64,000 nt of DNA. It comes from Flagellimonas eckloniae. GTDB taxonomy: Bacteria; Bacteroidota; Bacteroidia; Flavobacteriales; Flavobacteriaceae. Of the stretch, positions 52,866 through 62,510 are shown in pieces. Each line of letters begins with the position of its first letter. Position 1 is the stretch's first letter. A model generated the notes under the pieces. It had not been told where the DNA came from. It saw only the letters and a program-made list of their open reading frames with translations, and did no database searches. The stretch covers positions 1,302,001 to 1,366,000 of the forward strand of contig NZ_LCTZ01000002.1 of NCBI RefSeq assembly GCF_001413955.1, given 5' to 3'. The position numbers were made by a program, and so were the translations under genes.

Positions 52866-53591
52866 TTACATTTTTTGGGTGTAGTAGTTGTAATCCTTCA
52901 GAACTGTATCCAAAAACTGAACGTCATATAATGTGGAGTTCGTGTTTAAAATACTTTCAACCTTAACCCTAAGTGCTGTAAGTGTTTTAAAATCATTGCT
53001 TTTTCTTGCAATTCGAAAGGTGTCTTTTATAAGTCTCACATCTTTATCCGTAAGTAGGGTTACGTTGGTGAATTGAGGGACATAGGCTTCATTTACTTCC
53101 TCTAGAATAGTGTGGGACACCTTGGTCTTGTTTTTAGTACTGATAACAACCGTTCCCGCCGCTGCATCTCCAACGCGTTGTCTTCTTTCGGAAAAAAGTA
53201 TGGACAGAATACCTATGGAGCCTAAAAATATCCAAATATCAACCAGTCGAAGCATCCACCGAACCAAATAATTACTCCAATGCACTGGCGTGCCATCCAA
53301 TCGGACAACTCGCATTTTAAGAAGCATTTTTCCCACGGTTCTTCCATTAAAAATGCTATGCATTAATAAAGAATAGAACATAGCAGGTAAAAAAATGAAC
53401 GCTGCCAACCCTCTTTGTGTCCATGTATCTTCATAAATATAGCCAAGGGCATCACTTATTATGTTGACAAGAAACGCATACATATAGAGAATGAGTCCAT
53501 CAATCAAAAACGCCACTATTCTTTCGCCAATGCTTACAATTTTATAATCTAGGTTAACATTTTGCGTTGTATTGATTTGGAGGTTACCCAT
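52866..53591 (-). CDS. RDD family membrane protein
   Basis: 241 residues. The RDD core spans about 20-150: VSIGERIVAFLIDGLILYMY with the Arg-Asp pair, GRTVGKMLLKMRVV and ERRQRVGDAAAGTVVI, with three transmembrane helices. The C-terminal 90 residues are soluble and helical. It is divergent from the SpoIIM operon, 36 bases away, and RDD proteins are frequently found with SpoIIM and MoxR genes. Role unknown; possibly transport or assembly. Confidence 0.88.
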   Translation of the reverse strand: MGNLQINTTQNVNLDYKIVSIGERIVAFLIDGLILYMYAFLVNIISDALGYIYEDTWTQRGLAAFIFLPAMFYSLLMHSIFNGRTVGKMLLKMRVVRLDGTPVHWSNYLVRWMLRLVDIWIFLGSIGILSILFSERRQRVGDAAAGTVVISTKNKTKVSHTILEEVNEAYVPQFTNVTLLTDKDVRLIKDTFRIARKSNDFKTLTALRVKVESILNTNSTLYDVQFLDTVLKDYNYYTQKM

Positions 53592-53627
53592 ATAACAGTA
53601 ATTTTAGCCTTACGAATATCTTATTTT

Positions 53628-54602
53628 ATGCGCGAAGCGGCCTTTGTAAAACAAAATAAGGAAAAATGGATAGCATTTGAAAAAGCTATTTCATTTAGTT
53701 CCAAAACCAATCCAGATGTTCTAGTAGATGGCTACATTCAGCTAACCAATGACCTATCGTATGCGCAAACATATTACGCGGAAAGCAAGACTTTATTGTA
53801 TTTAAATTCTTTGACATCTCAGGCGCACCAAAAAATTTACAAGAACAAAAAGGAATCGGGCAACAGAATAATAAGCTTCTGGAAACATGAATTTCCTTTA
53901 TTCTTTAAACAATATCATAGTACATTGGGTGTAGCTTTTTTGATTTTCTCCTTGGCTTCCGCCATTGGATGTATTTCCGCTTTGAATGATTCCACCTTTG
54001 TACGCTTGATTCTGGGAGATGGTTATGTAAATGAAACCCTAAACAACATTGCTAATGGTGAGCCAACGGCAATTTATAAAAGTGGAAGTGAGATAGGAAC
54101 TTTTTTGGGGATAACCATTAACAATATTAGAGTTGCGTTTTTGGCATTTGCTTTTGGCGTAATTACTAGCATCGGAACTGTCTATATTCTTTTTAGCAAT
54201 GGGGTCATGTTAGGAGCGTTTATTACATTTTTTTATACAAAAGGTGTTTTTTTTGAGGCAAACAAGCAGATTTGGTTGCACGGTACCATTGAAATATCAG
54301 TAATCATAATTGCAGGCTGTGCCGGTCTTATCATGGGGAACAGTATTTTGTTTCCTAAAACATTTTCTAGGCGTGTTTCCTTTATGAAAGGTGCAAAAGA
54401 TGGATTAAAGGTTGTGGTGAGCACAATTCCATTTTTTATAATCGCAGGTTTTATAGAAGGGTTTATTACACGTTATTCCAGCATGCCAAATTGGTTGGCC
54501 TTTGCAATAATTGGCCTCTCTTTTTTATTAATAGTTTTTTACTACATCCTATATCCAATTTTAGTAAACAAATCATATGAAGGACAACTACATAGAACTT
54601 AG
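53628..54602 (+). CDS. SpoIIM-family (stage II sporulation protein M-like) membrane protein
   Basis: 324 residues from ATG 53628 (MREAAFVKQNKEKWIAFE); an upstream frame to 53562 lies antisense to the RDD start and is rejected. The N-terminal soluble helical region is followed by about five or six membrane helices. NNIRVAFLAFAFGVITSIGT and GCAGLIMGNSILFP are SpoIIM-family blocks. Flavobacteria do not sporulate, so this is the general branch of the family, of unknown role. It heads the MoxR operon and overlaps the next gene by 26 bases. Confidence 0.88.
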   Translation: MREAAFVKQNKEKWIAFEKAISFSSKTNPDVLVDGYIQLTNDLSYAQTYYAESKTLLYLNSLTSQAHQKIYKNKKESGNRIISFWKHEFPLFFKQYHSTLGVAFLIFSLASAIGCISALNDSTFVRLILGDGYVNETLNNIANGEPTAIYKSGSEIGTFLGITINNIRVAFLAFAFGVITSIGTVYILFSNGVMLGAFITFFYTKGVFFEANKQIWLHGTIEISVIIIAGCAGLIMGNSILFPKTFSRRVSFMKGAKDGLKVVVSTIPFFIIAGFIEGFITRYSSMPNWLAFAIIGLSFLLIVFYYILYPILVNKSYEGQLHRT

Positions 54603-55518
54603 GGTAAACCATGATTTTGGTGATATCCTCACCACCTATTTTGATTTTTTAAAACAGAACATAAAGAAGTTCACCAATGTCTTTATCAGTTATAATGGAA
54701 TTTTTCTAATTGGTTTGTTGATTACAAGCTACCTATTGGTCTCTGGATTTATAGGACTTATTGCTGCTGAAGGTGGATTTTCTGGAAGTAGTATAGGTCA
54801 GAGCAATGAAGACACTTATTGGATTTATATTGTTTCCGGTGGCATTTTGTTCTTTGTGATTTTAATATTAGTCGCGGGGCTAAACTTTAGTTTAAGCTCA
54901 TCCTATTTAGTGCAGTATGAAAAATCAAAAGGACTAAACTTTGATAAAAAAGAGGTGTGGAACCTTACCAAAAGTAAACTAGGCAGTACCTTGGTTTTCA
55001 TCTTACTCCTCTTTCCCATCTACGGGGTGTTTTTTGTTATCGTACTGATTACTGCTTTTATTCCCTTGGTAGGTTTGTTTGCACAATATATTCTTCAATT
55101 TTCCCTTGCTGCTTGGATCGGAGTTTCTTTTTTCAGTATGTTGGAACAAGATAAAGGTGTTATGGATGCTTTTGGTGAAGGCTGGAAGCTGGTGAACAAA
55201 AATTTTTGGAAATCTGTTGGGGTAAACTTTATTCTTGGCCTGTTAAATGGGCTTCTTCTTTTCATCGTACTAATTATTCCAGTTATTATATTGGGTGTTT
55301 ACACTTTTCATGTTGTTGAGAATAATGTTGATGTTGGAAGTTCTATAGTATCTACTATTATATATACACTTGGACTTTGCCTATTGCTAATTTTATCCAT
55401 CTATGGACAATGTCTCTCCCAAATTGTGAATGGTATTCTTTTTTATACGCTTCACGAGAAAACCTATAACTTGAACACAAGAAGTAAAATAGAGCAAATA
55501 GGACAATCTAACCAGTGA
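54577..55518 (+). CDS. Polytopic membrane protein of the MoxR operon
   Basis: 313 residues with six hydrophobic segments (about 42-65, 82-108, 140-165, 170-190, 215-245, 262-290). The N-terminal LRVNHDFGDILTTYFDFLKQ and the long membrane part resemble the membrane domain found in glycerophosphoryl-diester-phosphodiesterase-like proteins. No catalytic motif is seen. It overlaps the SpoIIM gene at its start and the DUF4129 gene by four bases at its end, so it is surely co-translated. Confidence 0.72.
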   Translation: MKDNYIELRVNHDFGDILTTYFDFLKQNIKKFTNVFISYNGIFLIGLLITSYLLVSGFIGLIAAEGGFSGSSIGQSNEDTYWIYIVSGGILFFVILILVAGLNFSLSSSYLVQYEKSKGLNFDKKEVWNLTKSKLGSTLVFILLLFPIYGVFFVIVLITAFIPLVGLFAQYILQFSLAAWIGVSFFSMLEQDKGVMDAFGEGWKLVNKNFWKSVGVNFILGLLNGLLLFIVLIIPVIILGVYTFHVVENNVDVGSSIVSTIIYTLGLCLLLILSIYGQCLSQIVNGILFYTLHEKTYNLNTRSKIEQIGQSNQ

Positions 55519-56234
55519 TAAGAACCATCTTCTATTTATTTTCTTTGTTGTGGATATCCACAGCATTCTCCCAAAATGATTCTATAGTTATCCCTATAGA
55601 TGAAAACTCAATGCTACAAGAGCGCAAAATGTATGAGGACTTAAAAGAGAAGTATACTGGAGATGAGTTTAATTATGAAACAAATACTGGGGAGTCCCAA
55701 AATCTACTGGCTCGTTTTTTAAAATGGCTTTTTCAAGGCATTGGTGATGCCATAGGAATAAATATCCCCCCAAATATTCTTCAAATACTTGAATATATCA
55801 TTTATGGCCTAATGGGTTTATTGGTTATTTACCTTTTGGTAAGGGTGCTCATCAATGAAAAATTTAATTCCATATTCTCAAAAAAAGTGACATCCATTGT
55901 AGATATTGACCTATCGGAACATCATATAGAAGCTATAGATTTGGACGCCTTAATGAGTTCCGCCCTAAAAAACAAAGACTATCGGCTTGCCATTCGCTAT
56001 CAATATTTAAAAATCCTAAAACTACTATCCAAAAAAGAAATTATTGAATGGCATTTTGATAAGACCAATATGGATTATGAACTTGAGATTGGAGAACCTC
56101 AACTAAGAAACGAGTTTAAAAAGGTTTCTTATCTGTATGAATATATCTGGTACGGTGAGCAACGCATTGATGAGACAGTTTACTCAAATGCAAGCTCTAG
56201 GTTTATCCAATTAAACAAAACAATATTGCAATAA
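55515..56234 (+). CDS. DUF4129 domain-containing protein
   Basis: 239 residues from GTG 55515, overlapping the previous stop as GTGA. Signal peptide (IRTIFYLFSLLWISTAFSQ), short periplasmic part, one membrane helix (about 92-114), then a cytoplasmic helical DUF4129 domain with YRLAIRYQYLKILKLLSKKE, TNMDYELEI, and YLYEYIWYGEQ. DUF4129 is found with transglutaminase, MoxR and DUF58 genes. The role is not known. Confidence 0.82.
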   Translation: MIRTIFYLFSLLWISTAFSQNDSIVIPIDENSMLQERKMYEDLKEKYTGDEFNYETNTGESQNLLARFLKWLFQGIGDAIGINIPPNILQILEYIIYGLMGLLVIYLLVRVLINEKFNSIFSKKVTSIVDIDLSEHHIEAIDLDALMSSALKNKDYRLAIRYQYLKILKLLSKKEIIEWHFDKTNMDYELEIGEPQLRNEFKKVSYLYEYIWYGEQRIDETVYSNASSRFIQLNKTILQ

Positions 56235-56239
56235 TTACT

Positions 56240-57451
56240 ATGGATAGAAAGTCTAAAATAGTATTGCTTGTCTTTTCCCTCGTGGTTGTTGGCATTATTG
56301 TGGCAGAAATTGTTAGACCCAAACCAATAAATTGGAGACCTTCCTATACAGCAACTTCCAAAATACCGTTTGGCTGCTATGTGCTGTATACTGAATTGGC
56401 TACTATTTTTGATAATAGCGATATCACTACAGTTGAAGAAAGCGTTTATGACATCCTTGTGGAAAGAGATAAATCTATAAAGTCCAACTATCTATTTATC
56501 AACCAATATATTAACCTTGATAAGCAGGAAACTAACCAGATGTTGGATTACGTAAGCGAAGGAAATACGATTTTTATTGCTGCAGCTGGTTTTGGCAGCT
56601 ATTTATCCGATACGCTAAACATCAATATAAACTCCGATTATAACTTAAAAGAAGGTTCAACTAAACTAAGTCTTACGCACAAAGAATTTCAATCTGAAGA
56701 ATTTGAACTCTCTCGTGGAATTTACAATACCCATTTCACCAGTGTAGATTCAACAAACACCACGATTCTTGGGCATATTACATATCTAAAAGAGGACTTT
56801 CTTGATGACCAACCGACCCAAAGCCATAAAAGAGCTAATTTCATAAAAACAAAATTTGGAAATGGCCACTTCATTCTAAACACAACTCCGCAGGCGTATT
56901 CCAATTTTTATATACTAAATGGAAATCAAGATTATGTTTCCCACACCTTTTCATATGTAAAGGACAGGGACATTTTTTATTGGGACAATTATAAAAAAGC
57001 GGGACGCGCGGTCATCAATTCACCAATGCGCTTTGTTTTAAACCAACCAGCACTTAAATGGGCCTATTATTTAATGGTTATGGGAGTTCTGCTCTTTGTT
57101 TTCTTTAAAAGTAAAAGAGAGCAACGAATTATTCCGGTGAATGAACCATTAAAAAACTCATCTGTTGAATTTGCCCAAGCTGTGGGTTCATTGTATAATC
57201 AAAATAAAGATTTCACAGATTTAATCCATAAAAAACTCAATTATTTTCTAGAGCACCTAAGAAGTAATTTTCATATTGATACGTCAACACTGAATGAAAA
57301 AACAATTCAAGTTTTAGCCTCCAAATCAGGAAAGGGAATGGACGAAACCAAAAGTTTGATAAACTATATCATTACATTAAAAAACAAAACAACGCATACC
57401 GAACAGGATAGCATAGAACTAAATAAAAAAATAACCGCCTTTAAGCAATAA
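56240..57451 (+). CDS. DUF4350 domain-containing protein
   Basis: 403 residues. N-terminal membrane helix (about 6-22), a large extracytoplasmic part with alternating strands (YTATSKIPFGCYVLYTELAT, GNTIFIAAAGFGSYLSD), a second helix (about 275-293) and a cytoplasmic helical tail. The N-terminal portion has the look of a DUF4350 domain, a GATase-like fold predicted to bind unknown ligands. Five bases after DUF4129. Confidence 0.8.
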   Translation: MDRKSKIVLLVFSLVVVGIIVAEIVRPKPINWRPSYTATSKIPFGCYVLYTELATIFDNSDITTVEESVYDILVERDKSIKSNYLFINQYINLDKQETNQMLDYVSEGNTIFIAAAGFGSYLSDTLNININSDYNLKEGSTKLSLTHKEFQSEEFELSRGIYNTHFTSVDSTNTTILGHITYLKEDFLDDQPTQSHKRANFIKTKFGNGHFILNTTPQAYSNFYILNGNQDYVSHTFSYVKDRDIFYWDNYKKAGRAVINSPMRFVLNQPALKWAYYLMVMGVLLFVFFKSKREQRIIPVNEPLKNSSVEFAQAVGSLYNQNKDFTDLIHKKLNYFLEHLRSNFHIDTSTLNEKTIQVLASKSGKGMDETKSLINYIITLKNKTTHTEQDSIELNKKITAFKQ

Positions 57452-57455
57452 TAGT

Positions 57456-58454
57456 ATGGAAGAAAAAGAACAACAAGGGGATTCGCTACAGTTTGATTCA
57501 AGAGTAGATTTAACCAAACTGCAAGAGGCCGTAGCCCAAATAAAATCGGAATTGGGAAAAGTAATCATTGGCCAACAAAATATGATTGAACTGCTTATTG
57601 TTTCAATTCTTTCCAATGGTCATTCCCTAATAGAAGGTGTTCCTGGCGTGGCAAAAACGGTTACTGCAAAACTGTTGGCAAAAACCATGAATGTAGATTT
57701 TAGTCGTATTCAGTTTACACCAGATTTAATGCCCAGTGATATTTTGGGAACTTCAATTTTTAATGTAAAAACTTCTGAGTTTGAATTTAAGAAAGGCCCA
57801 CTGTTTTCCAATATCATCCTAATTGATGAAATCAACCGTGCTCCTGCCAAAACCCAGGCCGCACTTTTTGAAGCCATGGAGGAAAGGCAAATTACCATTG
57901 ATGGAACGCAATATGATATGGAGCCCCCATTTTTGGTCTTCGCCACCCAAAACCCTGTGGAACAAGAGGGTACTTACAGATTGCCCGAAGCCCAATTGGA
58001 CCGTTTTCTTTTCAAAATCAATGTGCACTACCCCACCCTTGAAGAAGAGGTGGAAATTCTTGAAAGAAAACATGAACAGAAGAATGCCCAAATAGAAAAA
58101 TTGATTACTTCCGTATTATCGGCCAAGCAAATAGCTGAATATCAAAATACCATAAAAGAGATCATTGCAGAAAAAAACCTTATAAAATACATTGCTGCAA
58201 TCGTGGACAATACCAGAGCCAATGCCAATCTTTTCCTTGGAGCATCGCCAAGGGCTTCCATTGCAATTATGGATGCTTCTAAAGCGTTGGCTGCCATAAA
58301 TGGACGCGATTTTATTACACCCGATGATATTAAAAAAGTTGCAACACCAATCCTAGCACACAGAATTATATTAACGCCAGAAAGAGAGATGGAAGGATTG
58401 ACAGCGGAACAGGTAGTTAAACAGATAATAGAAAGTATAGAGGTTCCCAGATAA
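57456..58454 (+). CDS. MoxR family AAA+ ATPase
   Basis: 332 residues. The P-loop reads GVPGVAKT (61-68), Walker B ILIDEINRAP with Asp124/Glu125, sensor ATQNPVEQEGTYRLPEAQLD, and the C-terminal lid with FLGASPRASIA. The A-K-T variant of the P-loop is usual for MoxR. MoxR proteins act as chaperones that fit a cofactor or activate a partner carrying a vWA domain, here most likely the DUF58 protein encoded 13 bases downstream. Confidence 0.93.
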   Translation: MEEKEQQGDSLQFDSRVDLTKLQEAVAQIKSELGKVIIGQQNMIELLIVSILSNGHSLIEGVPGVAKTVTAKLLAKTMNVDFSRIQFTPDLMPSDILGTSIFNVKTSEFEFKKGPLFSNIILIDEINRAPAKTQAALFEAMEERQITIDGTQYDMEPPFLVFATQNPVEQEGTYRLPEAQLDRFLFKINVHYPTLEEEVEILERKHEQKNAQIEKLITSVLSAKQIAEYQNTIKEIIAEKNLIKYIAAIVDNTRANANLFLGASPRASIAIMDASKALAAINGRDFITPDDIKKVATPILAHRIILTPEREMEGLTAEQVVKQIIESIEVPR

Positions 58455-58467
58455 AACAATACCATCC

Positions 58468-59802
58468 TTGAAAAGACTCTTTAAACATATCTACTTGCAA
58501 AAACGCTTTTTTATAGTGATTTCCATCATTGTTTTTGCCTTTTTGCTCTCCTATATGGCAGAAGATATGTTTGGTGCCGTTAAGATATTATTTTATGTTT
58601 TTTCACTTTTATTTATAGTTGATGTGGTATTGCTATTTGCTTCAAAAGGTAAATTAAAGGGGCAACGCGTCTTGCCAGACAAACTTTCCAATGGAGATGA
58701 GAACTTAATTCAGCTGGAATTAACCAACAGTTACCTTTTTCCGGTCAGTGTTAAGATAATTGACGAAATCCCATTCCAATTTCAAAAAAGGGATTTTGGC
58801 CTGACCAGCAAAATACAAAGTGGTGGAAGCAAGAGCTATGATTATATACTCAGGCCAACAGAACGCGGTGTCTATTCTTTTGGCAGCTTGAATCTATTTG
58901 CTAGCTCCCCTATTGGTTTTCTTGCACGAAAATATGCATTCAACATAAACCAAGAAGTACCTGTATATCCCTCCTTTCTTCAACTTCAAAAATATGACCT
59001 GATTGCTTTTACGAACCGTTTGCACGAATTCGGCCTAAAAAAAATTAGACGTATTGGCCATACCATGGAATTTGAGCAAATTAAGGAATATGTGCAGGGG
59101 GATGATATTAGAAACATTAATTGGAAAGCAACGGCCAAAAGGAACCAATTAATGGTGAACCAATATCAAGATGAAAAATCGCAACCCATATACTCCGTCA
59201 TTGATAAAGGAAGAGTTATGAAAATGCCCTTCAATGAGCTAAGTCTTCTGGATTATGCCATAAATGCGACATTGGTCATTAGTAACATCGCATTAAAAAA
59301 ACAGGATAAAGCGGGTATGTTTTCATTTAGTGACAAAATTGAAAACCGCGTTGTTGCAGAACATAGAAGTTCACAAATGAACCTGATTCTGGAAACACTT
59401 TATAACTTGGAAACTGACTTCATAGAAAGTGATTTTAGTAGACTGTATGTTGATGTCAAAAGAAACCTGAACCAAAGAAGTCTTTTACTGCTCTACACAA
59501 ATTTTGAGACATTGGATGCTCTTCACAGACAATTGCCATATCTACAGGCTATTGCCAAACAACACCTTCTGGTAGTCATCTTTTTTGAAAATACGGAACT
59601 CACCACATTCGCCGGTAAAAAAGCGGAGACCGTTCATCAAATTTTCGAACAGACCATTGCTGAAAAATTTATTTACGAGAAAAAGTTAATTGTAAATGAA
59701 CTTAGAAAGTATGGTATACAAACCATCTTGACTAAACCAGAAAATCTTACTATAAATACCATTAACAAATACTTGGAAATAAAGGCAAGGGGGTTGATCT
59801 AA
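58468..59802 (+). CDS. DUF58 domain-containing protein (vWA-like)
   Basis: 444 residues from TTG 58468. Two N-terminal membrane helices (about 14-30 and 37-58), a beta-sandwich with GQRVLPDKLSNGDENLIQLE, the signature QGDDIRNINWKATAKRNQL (about 210-228) and a vWA-like fold afterwards. The metal-site pattern DxSxS is replaced by IDKGRVM (about 245-251), so this vWA domain probably lacks a canonical MIDAS. It is the usual partner of MoxR. Last gene of the operon. Confidence 0.9.
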   Translation: MKRLFKHIYLQKRFFIVISIIVFAFLLSYMAEDMFGAVKILFYVFSLLFIVDVVLLFASKGKLKGQRVLPDKLSNGDENLIQLELTNSYLFPVSVKIIDEIPFQFQKRDFGLTSKIQSGGSKSYDYILRPTERGVYSFGSLNLFASSPIGFLARKYAFNINQEVPVYPSFLQLQKYDLIAFTNRLHEFGLKKIRRIGHTMEFEQIKEYVQGDDIRNINWKATAKRNQLMVNQYQDEKSQPIYSVIDKGRVMKMPFNELSLLDYAINATLVISNIALKKQDKAGMFSFSDKIENRVVAEHRSSQMNLILETLYNLETDFIESDFSRLYVDVKRNLNQRSLLLLYTNFETLDALHRQLPYLQAIAKQHLLVVIFFENTELTTFAGKKAETVHQIFEQTIAEKFIYEKKLIVNELRKYGIQTILTKPENLTINTINKYLEIKARGLI

Positions 59803-59808
59803 ACTTTC

Positions 59809-60288
59809 CTAATGAGAGAGGGTATTCTTTAAATAGGTTGATGAAAATCCGAATGAGGTTAAGCTTGGAAGTCCATCCCCTTCAATCAAAAGAATCTCAT
59901 CTTTTACATTCACCAGAAAATCATCTTCTATGTGCTCTGTAGTAAAACTTCCTCTTAGTCGTTTATTACGTTTTTTTGAAAAGACCTCAATAACAACCCC
60001 CACAGTAATACCTCCCAAAATCGTTGCTGCCAAATCATCATTGTCCCAGCCATTTTCTCGCTGACTAGCATCCACGGTTTCTTTAGCCAAGCCAATTAGT
60101 GTACTTCCTGCTACGGCTCCAACAAACGTCCAAACTCTATTTCCATCAGTGGCCTGCTTGGCTATTCCTGCTCCTGCCAGGCCAAAAAGATTTCCACCCA
60201 AAAAATGAAGTGCCTTATCACGTTCTATTTGGCCATAGAGTTGCGATGCAATTACAAATAACACTAATGTGGGGATTAGCTTTTTCAT
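59809..60288 (-). CDS. Exported YfiM-like protein (hypothetical)
   Basis: 159 residues. Signal peptide MKKLIPTLVLFVIASQLYGQ. The core DKALHFLGGNLFGLAGAGIA plus ALHF...LAKETVDASQRENGWDNDD resembles the KH..G...KE.D pattern of YfiM-type proteins, with glycine-rich hydrophobic helices. The C-terminal part is basic then acidic, and its function is unknown. Convergent with the DUF58 gene, six bases apart. Confidence 0.6.
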   Translation of the reverse strand: MKKLIPTLVLFVIASQLYGQIERDKALHFLGGNLFGLAGAGIAKQATDGNRVWTFVGAVAGSTLIGLAKETVDASQRENGWDNDDLAATILGGITVGVVIEVFSKKRNKRLRGSFTTEHIEDDFLVNVKDEILLIEGDGLPSLTSFGFSSTYLKNTLSH

Positions 60289-60320
60289 GTGCGCGGTAAA
60301 TGTAAAGAAAGTAGATTGTT

Positions 60321-61265
60321 TTAAAAACTTTTCACGGCTTCTTTGGCTTTGCCAAACTCTTGCATCAAATCTTTTACGATTTCGGATGCAGGTTTAATCT
60401 CATTGATTAACCCGGATACCTGTCCAATCTCTAGTTCTCCTTCAACAAGGTCTCCCTCAAACATACCGCGCTTGGCTCTTGCCCTACCCAGTAAAATCTT
60501 TAAATCTTCTGTTGAAGCCCCGGCAGCATAGGCACGTTGAACATCGTCGTAAAATTTGTTTTTGAGCAAACGCACTGGCGCCAATTCTTTTAAAGTTAGG
60601 TGGGTGTCCCCCTCTTTAGCCGCTACTATTTCTTCTTTGAACAAATCATGTGATGAGCCTTCAACACTTGCGGCAAAACGACTACCCAACTGAACGCCAT
60701 CTGCTCCTAAAACCATCGCGGCCATCATTGCCTGGCCAGTAGCAATTCCTCCTGCAGCAATCAAAGGAATATTAATCTTTTCTTTTACCGAAGGAATCAA
60801 CACCATGGTTGTGGTTTCATCCCTTCCGTTATGTCCACCAGCTTCAAATCCTTCCGCGACAACAGCATCAACTCCAGCATCCTGTGCTTTTAAGGCAAAT
60901 TTTACGCTACTGACCACATGCACCACTGTAACTCCATATTTCTTTAGAAACGCTGTCCATGTTTTTGGGTTTCCGGCAGAAGTAAAAACAATTTTTAAGC
61001 CACTACTGACAATGATGTCCATCAACTCCTCAATATTAGGATACAACATTGGAACATTGACCCCAAAAGGTTTGTTAGTAGCTTTTTTGCATTTAGCTAT
61101 ATGTTCTTTCAGCACGTCGGGATACATACTTCCAGCACCAAGCAGTCCAAGGCCACCAGCATTGGAAACCGCAGATGTCAAGCGCCAACCACTGGTCCAA
61201 ATCATACCACCTTGAACAATGGGATACTTAATTCCAAAAAGTTGCGTAATTCTGTTTTGTTCCAT
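60321..61265 (-). CDS. Nitronate monooxygenase / FabK-like flavin oxidoreductase
   Basis: 314 residues forming an FMN-binding TIM barrel. KYPIVQGGMIWTSGWRLTSA at the start, the glycine-rich FMN phosphate blocks AAGGIATGQAMMAAMVLGAD and GVQLGSRFAASVEGSSHD, and VVAEGFEAGGHNG with the catalytic His are present. The family includes nitronate monooxygenases and enoyl-ACP reductase II; which one this is cannot be told. It starts two bases after the mnmA stop and is likely co-transcribed. Confidence 0.88.
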   Translation of the reverse strand: MEQNRITQLFGIKYPIVQGGMIWTSGWRLTSAVSNAGGLGLLGAGSMYPDVLKEHIAKCKKATNKPFGVNVPMLYPNIEELMDIIVSSGLKIVFTSAGNPKTWTAFLKKYGVTVVHVVSSVKFALKAQDAGVDAVVAEGFEAGGHNGRDETTTMVLIPSVKEKINIPLIAAGGIATGQAMMAAMVLGADGVQLGSRFAASVEGSSHDLFKEEIVAAKEGDTHLTLKELAPVRLLKNKFYDDVQRAYAAGASTEDLKILLGRARAKRGMFEGDLVEGELEIGQVSGLINEIKPASEIVKDLMQEFGKAKEAVKSF

Positions 61266-61267
61266 GC

Positions 61268-62458
61268 TTATGAAATGACTCCTGAGCCAATAAGTTCGTC
61301 GGCGATGTACCAGGCCACAAACTGACCTTCGGTAATGGCCGATTGTTTTTCTTTAAAGTCCACATAAAGACCACTATCTGTTTTATACAAAGTAGCCTGT
61401 TGCAGGGGTTGCCTATATCTGATTCTGGCCATAACTTCCATTGTCTCATCGACCCTTAAGGCTAAGTCCTTTCTAACCCAGTGTAATTCATTATCATTCA
61501 CAAACAAGGTATGGCGTAACAAACCAGGATGAGATTTCCCTTGACCCGTGTAGATAATATTTTTTTCAACATCAGTATCAATTACAAATAAGGGCTCTTT
61601 GGTTCCCCCAACATTCAATCCTTTTCGTTGACCAATGGTAAAATAATGCGCTCCTTGATGCTCCCCCACCACTTTTCCGTCTGTTTTAGAATAGGTTGGT
61701 TTTTCGGCATAAAATGCTAACTCTGCATCCTTGTTTTCAAATTTGGGCACAATAGTGGTAAAAAGAGATGCTGTATGCGGAACCTCCACAATAACACCCT
61801 TTTTAGGTTTTAGCTTTTGCTGTAAAAATTCTGGAAGATGCACTTTTCCGATAAAACACAATCCTTGCGAATCCTTTTTATCAGCTGTAATCAAATCATT
61901 ATCTGATGCTATTTTTCTTACCTCTGGCTTAGTTAACTCACCAATGGGAAACAAAGTCCTTGAAAGTTGTTCTTGTGATAACTGGCACAGGAAGTACGAT
62001 TGGTCCTTATTAGTATCAACTCCAGCCAAGAGTTGATACGTTTTGGTCCCATCATCATTGTGTATAATGCCCTTTCTACAATAGTGCCCTGTGGCAACAT
62101 AATCTGCCCCTAACTGCAATGAAATTTTCAGGAACACATCAAACTTTATTTCCCGGTTGCAAAGTACATCAGGGTTTGGTGTGCGTCCTCTTTCATACTC
62201 ATGAAACATATAATCCACGATACGCTCCTTGTATTCAATACTCAAATCCACTGTTTGAAATGGGATTCCAAGTTTTTCAGCCACAATCAACGCATCATTA
62301 CTATCCTCTACCCAGGGACATTCTTCGGAAATAATTACAGAATCATCGTGCCAATTCTTCATGAAAAGACCAATTACCTCATAACCTTGCTCTTTTAAAA
62401 GATAGGCTGTGACGCTTGAATCCACTCCCCCTGAAAGTCCAACGACAACTTTTTTCAT
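61268..62458 (-). CDS. mnmA: tRNA-specific 2-thiouridylase MnmA
   Basis: 396 residues from ATG 62458. The PP-loop [16 protein letters not shown] (8-23), nucleophile Cys in [13 protein letters not shown] (about 100), and second catalytic Cys in [12 protein letters not shown] (about 203) are all present, with the C-terminal [12 protein letters not shown]. It thiolates uridine 34 of Lys, Glu and Gln tRNAs using sulfur relayed from a cysteine desulfurase. A good promoter lies 20 bases upstream. Confidence 0.96.
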   Translation of the reverse strand: MKKVVVGLSGGVDSSVTAYLLKEQGYEVIGLFMKNWHDDSVIISEECPWVEDSNDALIVAEKLGIPFQTVDLSIEYKERIVDYMFHEYERGRTPNPDVLCNREIKFDVFLKISLQLGADYVATGHYCRKGIIHNDDGTKTYQLLAGVDTNKDQSYFLCQLSQEQLSRTLFPIGELTKPEVRKIASDNDLITADKKDSQGLCFIGKVHLPEFLQQKLKPKKGVIVEVPHTASLFTTIVPKFENKDAELAFYAEKPTYSKTDGKVVGEHQGAHYFTIGQRKGLNVGGTKEPLFVIDTDVEKNIIYTGQGKSHPGLLRHTLFVNDNELHWVRKDLALRVDETMEVMARIRYRQPLQQATLYKTDSGLYVDFKEKQSAITEGQFVAWYIADELIGSGVIS

Positions 62459-62477
62459 CACTCAAAATTTGACACTG

Positions 62478-62510
62478 CAAAAATACAAAATGACCCTCAT
62501 TTAAACTAAA
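62478..62510 (-). promoter_or_regulatory. Promoter of mnmA
   Basis: On the minus strand TATTTTTG (62485 to 62478) matches TAnnTTTG, with TTTA (62510 to 62507) 21 bases upstream as -33. The leader to ATG 62458 is short, about 15 bases. Confidence 0.6.

Noticed and set aside
53562..53627. Extension of the SpoIIM gene upstream to 53562
   Set aside because: It runs antisense over the RDD start and does not fit the family; ATG 53628 gives a natural N-terminus.
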